Positions 14,165 to 18,924 of a stretch of DNA of 18,924 bases are shown here, piece after piece. Position numbers and translations under genes: made by a program. The stretch is from Nevskiaceae bacterium (lineage in GTDB: Bacteria; Pseudomonadota; Gammaproteobacteria; Steroidobacterales; Steroidobacteraceae). The notes under the pieces were generated by a model. It ran no database searches and was not told the origin of the DNA. It saw only the letters and a program-made list of their open reading frames with translations. Location of the stretch: NCBI GenBank assembly GCA_031277355.1, contig JAITMN010000319.1:1-18924 (forward strand). The letters are read 5' to 3'. How positions within the stretch are numbered: position 1 is the stretch's first letter; every line of letters begins with the position of its first letter.

Positions 14165-15349
14165 ATGAGTCAGACGATTCCCGAATTCGACACGGATATT
14201 TTCAGCGCCGCATCGGTGCGCGATGCGCGCGCGGTGGATGATCGTCTGCGCGAAACCGCGCCGGTGGTGAAGCTGCCCGGCGAGGATGTGATGATGCTCG
14301 CGCGTCACGAGCACGTGGCGGCGGGACTCAAAGACTGGCGCACGTTTTCCTCCACGTCTCGCCCCTGGCACGATCCGGCGTCGGTGCGGCCCGAATTGCT
14401 GCTCACCGATGATCCGCCCAAGCACACGCGCGTGCGTGCGGTGATCGCCGATGCGTTGTCGCCAAAGCGTCTGTCGCATCTGGCCGAAGCATTTGCCACC
14501 GACGCGCAGGCGCTGGTCGAATCGCTGCGTGTGCGCGGCGGCGAAGTGATCGACGGCGTGGGCGATCTGACGCAACCCTTCGTCTACAAGGTGTTGCCCG
14601 ACCTGCTCGGCGTGCAACAGCAGGGCCGCGAACACATGGCCGCGTTCGGTCATATGGTGTGGGCGACGATGGGTCCGATGAACACGCTGTTTCATGAAGC
14701 GATGCAGGCCACGCCGCCTGAGGTGTTCACTTGGGCCGATGCCAGTTGCAATCGCGAAAATCTTTCGCCGGGCAGTCTGGGCATGGCGATGTATGAAGCC
14801 GCCGATGAGGGCAGGGTCACGCTCGATGAGGCCAAGCTGCTGGTGGGTATTCTGTTATCGGCTGCGGCCGACACCACGGTGATCACGCTTGCCAATTGCG
14901 TGCGCGCCTTCAGTGAATTCCCCGATCAATATCAATTGCTGCGCGCCGAACCGCGTTTGCTGCGCGCCGCGTTTGAAGAAAGCCTGCGCTGGGATTCCCC
15001 CTCGCGAATGGCCGGCCGCATCGCCACGCGCGATGTGGATATCGACGGCTACACGATTCCCGCCGGCACGCGCTGCGGTCTGATGTTCGCTGCCGCGAAT
15101 CGTGATCCACGCAAGTGGCAATCACCGGACGACTACGACATCCGCCGCAGCAACACGGCCAGTTTGGGATTTGGCTTCGGCGTGCATGCCTGCGTGGGCC
15201 GCGTGCTGGCGTTGCTGGAAGCCGAAGCATTGCTCGGCGCGCTGGTCAATCGCATCGAGCGTTTTGAGGCTGCTGGAGCGGCAGAACCGTGGATGACGAC
15301 GGTGGGACATGGGCCGATCCGGTTGCCGGTGCGGATGCACTACGCCTGA
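14165..15349 (+). CDS. Cytochrome P450 (bacterial class I type)
   Basis: This is a 394-residue soluble P450 without membrane anchor. The I-helix motif is AAADTT (233-238), with Ala where Gly is usual and the acid-alcohol pair intact. The K-helix ExxR is E272-R275, followed by the SRMAGRIATRDVDIDGYTIP region, and the haem loop FGFGVHACVG (336-345) has Cys343 as thiolate ligand. LTDDPPKHTRVR (80-91) is the common C-helix haem-propionate segment. It would hydroxylate or otherwise oxidise a hydrophobic pathway compound using electrons from a ferredoxin, but no ferredoxin or reductase gene lies in the window. It begins 6 bp after the SDR stop. The substrate cannot be told from sequence. Confidence 0.93.
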   Translation: MSQTIPEFDTDIFSAASVRDARAVDDRLRETAPVVKLPGEDVMMLARHEHVAAGLKDWRTFSSTSRPWHDPASVRPELLLTDDPPKHTRVRAVIADALSPKRLSHLAEAFATDAQALVESLRVRGGEVIDGVGDLTQPFVYKVLPDLLGVQQQGREHMAAFGHMVWATMGPMNTLFHEAMQATPPEVFTWADASCNRENLSPGSLGMAMYEAADEGRVTLDEAKLLVGILLSAAADTTVITLANCVRAFSEFPDQYQLLRAEPRLLRAAFEESLRWDSPSRMAGRIATRDVDIDGYTIPAGTRCGLMFAAANRDPRKWQSPDDYDIRRSNTASLGFGFGVHACVGRVLALLEAEALLGALVNRIERFEAAGAAEPWMTTVGHGPIRLPVRMHYA

Positions 15350-17277
15350 GGAGCGTCAGCGCCGCTTCACGTTGGCTGGTTCTTGCAGCGCTCGCGCTGT
15401 CCATCATCTCCATTCGCGCCGCTGAGCCGGAGCAAGCCGCACCCGGCGATTCCCGCGCCGTATTGAGCGCCGAGCAGGTGATACAAATGCTCGACGAGAC
15501 GGTGGACTGGTATCGGATGCTCGGCACGCAGCAGCAGGCGGCCACGCAACCCAGCGAGTTGCTGATGCTGTACGCGAACCGTCAGGCCACGGACAGCGTG
15601 ATTGCGCTGGTCTTCGACGTGGCGCATGCCAGCGCGGAATTGCTCAGCAGCCAGGAGACTGCCGCGCAGGAGCAACAGCAGGACCCAGAACAACAGCAAC
15701 AGGAATCCGGTCAGGAACAGGCGGCGGCTTCCGGTTCGCGCGCCACTGTGCGCGCACGGCTCGACGCCCAACACGATGAGCTGCAAGCGCAGATCAAAGC
15801 CGCCAAGGCTGCGTTGCCGGCAACGCAAGGCCGAGAGCTCAGGCGGCAACAGGTTCAGATCGAGGTGCTGCAAGGCGAGCTCGACATGGTCGACGCGCGG
15901 CGCAACATGTTGGTGAGCATGTCGCAGTTCGAGCAGCAAAGCGATGCGGAAGGCTTTGGCGCCAACGCATTGAAGGCGCACATCGACGCCATTGCCGCGA
16001 CGATCCCCAAGGCCGGCGCTGAGTCGCCGCAGGCCGGCACGATGACGCCCGAGACACCCGAGCAGGTGTTGCAGGATCAGCAGCGCGGCATCTGGAGTCT
16101 GGCTGCGTCGGTGATGCGCCTGCGCGCCAAGCTGCGCACCATCGATGCGATGAACACCCGCACCGTTCAATTGCAGCAGATGTTCGAGCAGATGCGCGCT
16201 CCGGCCCAGCAGCGGCTGCGGGAGTTGGCCGCGCAGGCCGAAGCGCTGTCGGAGCAGTCGCCTGAGGCGACCACGCGAAGTCTGCGCAGCGTTCGCGATC
16301 AATACGACACGCTGGCCTGGCTGTTCAATCACACCTCCGCGCTGGTGACTCCGCTGCGCAAGACCGATCTGCTGCTGAATCAGTATCGCCGCAACCTCGA
16401 CAACTGGAGCGATCAAACGCAGCGTCAACTCACCGATGCGTGGCAAGCCTTGCTGACGCGCGTGGTGGTGTTCGTCGGCCTGCTGGCGCTGGTGCTGGGC
16501 GTTGCGCATCTGTGGGAGCGTCTGGTGTATCGCTATGTGCAGGATGGACGGCTGCGCGCGCGCCACATGCTGCTGCGGCGGATTCTGCTGTGGGTGCTGG
16601 TCATCGTGATTGCGGTGTCGATGTTCGCCACGGAAATCGGCTCGCTGGCCACCTTCGCCGGATTGATCACTGCGGGCCTCGCCGTGGCGCTGCAAAGCGT
16701 GCTGGTGTCCATCGTCGGTTATTTCTTTCTCGTCGGCCGCTACGGCGTGCGCGTCGGCGACCGTGTGCAGATCGGCAATGTGATCGGCGAGGTCGCGGAC
16801 CTTGGGCTGGTGCGTCTGCATTTGATGGAACTGAAAGGCGAGGGCGCAAAAGTCACGCCCACCGGCCGCGTAGTGGCCTTTGCCAACTCGGTGGTGTTTC
16901 AGGCGTCTGGCGGTCTGTTCAAGCAGATCAGAGGCATCGATCTGTCCTGGCATGTCATCACGCTGGTGCTGCCGCGCGAGTCCGATCATGGGCACATGAA
17001 ACAGCGCCTGATCGACGCCGCCAACGCCGTGCTGCGCGAATATCAGGATGACTTCCTCCGGCAGGCACAAACGATGCAGCGTGATTCTTCCGCGCTGAAC
17101 GCGGGCGACGTGCGACCGCAAGTGCAATTGCGTTTCTCTGCGGCCAACGTCGAGGCGATGGTGCGTTATCCGGTGACCTCACAGACGGCTGCGGAGATCG
17201 ACGAAAGGATTTCGCGGGAGTTGTTGGCGGTGGTGGCCAGCGGCGATTCGCCCACGACTGCCGCGTCCATGGCGTGA
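15289..17277 (+). CDS. MscS-family mechanosensitive channel with long exported coiled-coil domain
   Basis: This is a 662-residue protein if it starts at ATG 15289, overlapping the P450 by 61 bp. A hydrophobic signal-like segment WLVLAALALSIISI (29-42) is followed by RAAEP. A Q-rich stretch (about 127-144) and long heptad-like helices (150-380) form a probable periplasmic domain. Transmembrane segments lie near 390-408 and 430-448. The pore helix is around GLITAGLAVALQSVLV (458-473), then GYFFLVGRYGVRVGDRVQIG (477-496) and the cytosolic MscS beta-domain to about 547. Such channels release solutes on osmotic downshock. The C-terminal domain (550-650) is probably the mixed alpha/beta part. A non-standard CTG at 15346, overlapping the P450 stop, would give a cleaner signal peptide. 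Confidence 0.82.
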   Translation: MDDDGGTWADPVAGADALRLRSVSAASRWLVLAALALSIISIRAAEPEQAAPGDSRAVLSAEQVIQMLDETVDWYRMLGTQQQAATQPSELLMLYANRQATDSVIALVFDVAHASAELLSSQETAAQEQQQDPEQQQQESGQEQAAASGSRATVRARLDAQHDELQAQIKAAKAALPATQGRELRRQQVQIEVLQGELDMVDARRNMLVSMSQFEQQSDAEGFGANALKAHIDAIAATIPKAGAESPQAGTMTPETPEQVLQDQQRGIWSLAASVMRLRAKLRTIDAMNTRTVQLQQMFEQMRAPAQQRLRELAAQAEALSEQSPEATTRSLRSVRDQYDTLAWLFNHTSALVTPLRKTDLLLNQYRRNLDNWSDQTQRQLTDAWQALLTRVVVFVGLLALVLGVAHLWERLVYRYVQDGRLRARHMLLRRILLWVLVIVIAVSMFATEIGSLATFAGLITAGLAVALQSVLVSIVGYFFLVGRYGVRVGDRVQIGNVIGEVADLGLVRLHLMELKGEGAKVTPTGRVVAFANSVVFQASGGLFKQIRGIDLSWHVITLVLPRESDHGHMKQRLIDAANAVLREYQDDFLRQAQTMQRDSSALNAGDVRPQVQLRFSAANVEAMVRYPVTSQTAAEIDERISRELLAVVASGDSPTTAASMA

Positions 17278-17317
17278 CGCGACGTAAATAACGACGCGAA
17301 TCTGCCCAGGCGGGCCG

Positions 17318-18505
17318 TCACTGGCAAATCATTGCTATCGCCGTGGATTCTCCGGGCGGCGGAGCTTTGTAGGCTTCACCGGGTTTCAAGGCTCCAGCCT
17401 TTTCCAATTCCTGATCAATTACCAGCAATTCCGAAAGTGCAACCTGATGGCCAGGTTCGAACTCCAGTGACTTCACATAGTCGGCGCGGGCTTCGGGTAG
17501 ACGCCCTTGGTCGATTCGCATATAGCCGCGCCGCCGATAGATTCTTGCCAAGTCACATCGGTTGTTGGTCATGCCAAGTGACTCGTCGATGATCTGCTCT
17601 GACTCATCGAATCGTTGCAGTTGATTCAGAACCGTTACCAGCTCCATGCGCGATGTCATGCTGGTCGGATACAACTCAACGGCAGCGCGCAATTTATCGA
17701 GCGCGCTGGCAAGGTCGCCAAGCTCCACCGAGCAATAGCCGCTCGTGTATGCCAAAACCGCTGGTTTCGGAGACACCCATGTTGCCCCATCGGGCGGCAC
17801 GTTCTTGCGTGCCAACCATTGAATGGCCTGTATGAACTCCGCACGGTTTTCAGCAGCGATGGCGCGCCCGTTCAGCCGTTTGGCTTGTTTTTGCCACACC
17901 TTCCACTGCTGATCTGCCTGCTTCCTGATGTTGACACAGGCTTCCCGAGCAACCGGTAGCTGCGCTGGATTCTCCAATTCTTGGCCGGGTATGTCTGGAT
18001 GGGCTTTGCCGTTCTTGGGCACAGTAAGAACCGGCGTGGGATGTCTGTCCCCGAGAGGATGATCGCGAGCCCAGGATTCAAAGCCCGAGAAATCAAACGC
18101 ACCAATGTTCGTCGCGGGAATCGTCCAGCCCGGAAGCGCGAAGGCAGCTACGACATATTCATCCAAAAATCCGGCGGCAGCGATGCCTTTGAGAATCTGA
18201 AAATAAGGCTCTGTCGTTTCGCGGCCAGTGGCAGATTCATCCATGATGGCCACCATCATCTGGCGGCCTGCAAGCTCGATGGTGAAGTCATCGCCGGAAT
18301 CATTCGCAGATTTCTTGCGTGCCTTGTCGCGCTGCTGCAAGGCCGCAAGACGCGCACTGCCATAGATCACCCACAGGGCACCGTTGTTCACATTACCGTC
18401 GGCTAATATCTCGGGGCCGATCTGCATCTCGTAGTCTTTGGCTTGAGCTACTGAAGATAGACCAACAAGGAATGCCAAAATCAGATTCAGGTGCTTCATG
18501 GCCAT
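17318..18505 (-). CDS. Exported TPR-repeat protein of unknown function
   Basis: This is a 395-residue protein from ATG 18505 (ATG 18499 also possible; neither has a clear Shine-Dalgarno site). The signal peptide MAMKHLNLILAFLVGLSSVA ends with QA|KD, cleavage near residue 22, so it acts in the periplasm or beyond. Residues 23-245 form a domain I do not recognise, with four cysteines in the whole mature protein (190, 258, 317 and 394). Tetratricopeptide-like helices follow at about 249-280, 281-313 and 318-352, suggesting protein-protein binding. Sampled lines are clearly lower in GC than the operon to its left. It converges on the MscS gene across a 40-bp gap with no strong terminator. No functional assignment is made. 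Confidence 0.75.
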   Translation of the reverse strand: MAMKHLNLILAFLVGLSSVAQAKDYEMQIGPEILADGNVNNGALWVIYGSARLAALQQRDKARKKSANDSGDDFTIELAGRQMMVAIMDESATGRETTEPYFQILKGIAAAGFLDEYVVAAFALPGWTIPATNIGAFDFSGFESWARDHPLGDRHPTPVLTVPKNGKAHPDIPGQELENPAQLPVAREACVNIRKQADQQWKVWQKQAKRLNGRAIAAENRAEFIQAIQWLARKNVPPDGATWVSPKPAVLAYTSGYCSVELGDLASALDKLRAAVELYPTSMTSRMELVTVLNQLQRFDESEQIIDESLGMTNNRCDLARIYRRRGYMRIDQGRLPEARADYVKSLEFEPGHQVALSELLVIDQELEKAGALKPGEAYKAPPPGESTAIAMICQ

Positions 18506-18545
18506 ATTGTGCTGTGTATTTTTGACGGGAAGCGAGGGTGCTACC

Positions 18546-18574
18546 ATATTCCAGAGCCTGTCAGTTCGGAATAT
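18546..18574. promoter_or_regulatory. Operator-like palindrome upstream of the TPR gene
   Basis: ATATTCC (18546-18552) and GGAATAT (18568-18574) are exact inverted half-sites 15 bp apart, with centres 22 bp (about two helical turns) apart. They lie 41-69 bp before the TPR gene start, where a promoter would be expected. A dimeric regulator site is plausible; the regulator is unknown. Confidence 0.35.
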
Positions 18575-18600
18575 AAGCCAATACTGCACCCAATTACACC

Positions 18601-18641
18601 CATTTCAGAGGGCGGCAGGAATCGAACTGGCGTCTGAAATG
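18601..18641. repeat. 9-bp inverted repeat enclosing a tRNA T-arm-like motif
   Basis: CATTTCAGA (18601-18609) and TCTGAAATG (18633-18641) are perfect inverted repeats around a 23-base interior. On the minus strand the interior reads CCAGTTCGATTCCTG, matching the T-loop consensus GTTCRANYC of tRNAs, but with an imperfect stem and no acceptor CCA. It lies 43 bp past the HigA-like stop. It may be a terminator hairpin without U-tract, a REP-like element, or a remnant of a tRNA-type attachment site. Confidence 0.5.
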
Positions 18642-18684
18642 CTGTGTTTCGTAGCGTTCAGGTGAGCGCCTGTCTGGGGAATGG

Positions 18685-18924
18685 CTACGCAGCCACCCCC
18701 TGGCGCTGAACGATAGGCCGTACCTTGCCGCCTCGAAAACGCTTTCGAGCCTGCCACATGTCATACGCGCCTTGCATCGAGTACCACATCCCCGGCGTGG
18801 TCCCCAGCGCTTTTGCCAGCCGCAAATCCATATCCGGGCTGATGCCGGCATTTGCGCCCAAGATACGGGCAAGCGTGACGCGGTTTACACCCAGGCGTTT
18901 GGCCGCATCGGTCACACTGACCTG
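18685..18924 (-). CDS. higA: HigA-family (XRE-type HTH) antitoxin, N-terminus beyond window
   Basis: The frame is open to the window end, so the gene continues past 18924; only the last 79 residues are visible. The sequence VTDAAKRLGVNRVTLARILG is the helix-turn-helix, followed by the family hallmark ISPDMDLRLAKALGTTPGMW and YDMWQARK. This matches the HigA group of antitoxins, which bind their own promoter and neutralise the mRNA-cleaving HigB toxin. In the usual order higB stands upstream, which here would be outside the window, so the toxin can be neither confirmed nor excluded. The C-terminal tail (FRGGKVRPIVQRQGVAA) is longer than in minimal members. A solitary HigA-like regulator is the alternative. 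Confidence 0.85.
   Translation of the reverse strand, partial: QVSVTDAAKRLGVNRVTLARILGANAGISPDMDLRLAKALGTTPGMWYSMQGAYDMWQARKRFRGGKVRPIVQRQGVAA

Noticed and set aside
15661..15730. CAG/CAA-rich stretch as a microsatellite or CRISPR-like repeat
   Set aside because: It is the in-frame code for a Gln-rich linker, with irregular periodicity and no spacers. No CRISPR array was seen anywhere in the window.
15367..17127. Long minus-strand open frame opposite the MscS gene
   Set aside because: Antisense shadow; His/Gln/Leu-rich composition and no domain.
18594..18872. Minus-strand frame overlapping the HigA-like gene, considered as a HigB toxin
   Set aside because: Its translation does not resemble RelE/HigB toxins and it largely overlaps the antitoxin in another frame.

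Overview
This GC-rich window (about 63% by hand count of a typical operon line) comes from a Gram-negative bacterium, most likely a member of the Pseudomonadota. It begins with the C-terminal end of a TonB-dependent outer-membrane receptor and contains several exported proteins. TonB receptors beside SDR, P450 and NTF2-fold genes recall sphingomonads or steroid- and terpene-degrading gammaproteobacteria, but the sequence alone does not settle the lineage.

Layout. (1) 1-222: end of a TonB-dependent receptor (+), closed by a strong stem-loop at 247-273 shared with the convergent minus-strand operon. (2) 252-6219, minus strand, reading leftward from about 6250: a CrtI/PYROXD2-like FAD oxidoreductase, a 68-residue protein of unknown function, then three exported NTF2/SnoaL-like proteins carrying one, two and three copies of the same repeat unit. 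These genes overlap by 4 bp or are 13 bp apart and look like one transcription unit. (3) 6293-17277, plus strand: an almost gapless run of MBL-fold hydrolase (AHL-lactonase-like), HIBADH-family dehydrogenase, carboxymuconolactone-decarboxylase-family protein, cytosolic NTF2-fold protein, SDR, MFS transporter, GMC oxidoreductase, second MBL-fold hydrolase, second SDR, cytochrome P450, and an MscS-type channel whose start is ambiguous. (4) 17318-18924: a lower-GC segment on the minus strand with an exported TPR protein of unknown function and the C-terminal part of a HigA-family antitoxin cut by the window end. Hairpin and palindrome elements lie between these two genes.

How it may work together (inference). 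The two divergent operons share an intergenic region of about 70 bp and resemble a catabolic cluster for a bulky hydrophobic or alicyclic/aromatic compound. In this view the TonB receptor brings it across the outer membrane, exported NTF2-fold proteins bind or transform it in the periplasm, and the MFS carrier takes it into the cytoplasm. P450, GMC oxidoreductase, SDRs and the HIBADH-family enzyme would then oxidise it, and the two MBL hydrolases would open ester or lactone intermediates. The substrate cannot be named. The most unusual element is the 1-2-3 series of tandem NTF2-fold repeats, each unit made of a short helix, an NTF2 fold and a recurring C-terminal HY..NP(V/I)TG-like motif.
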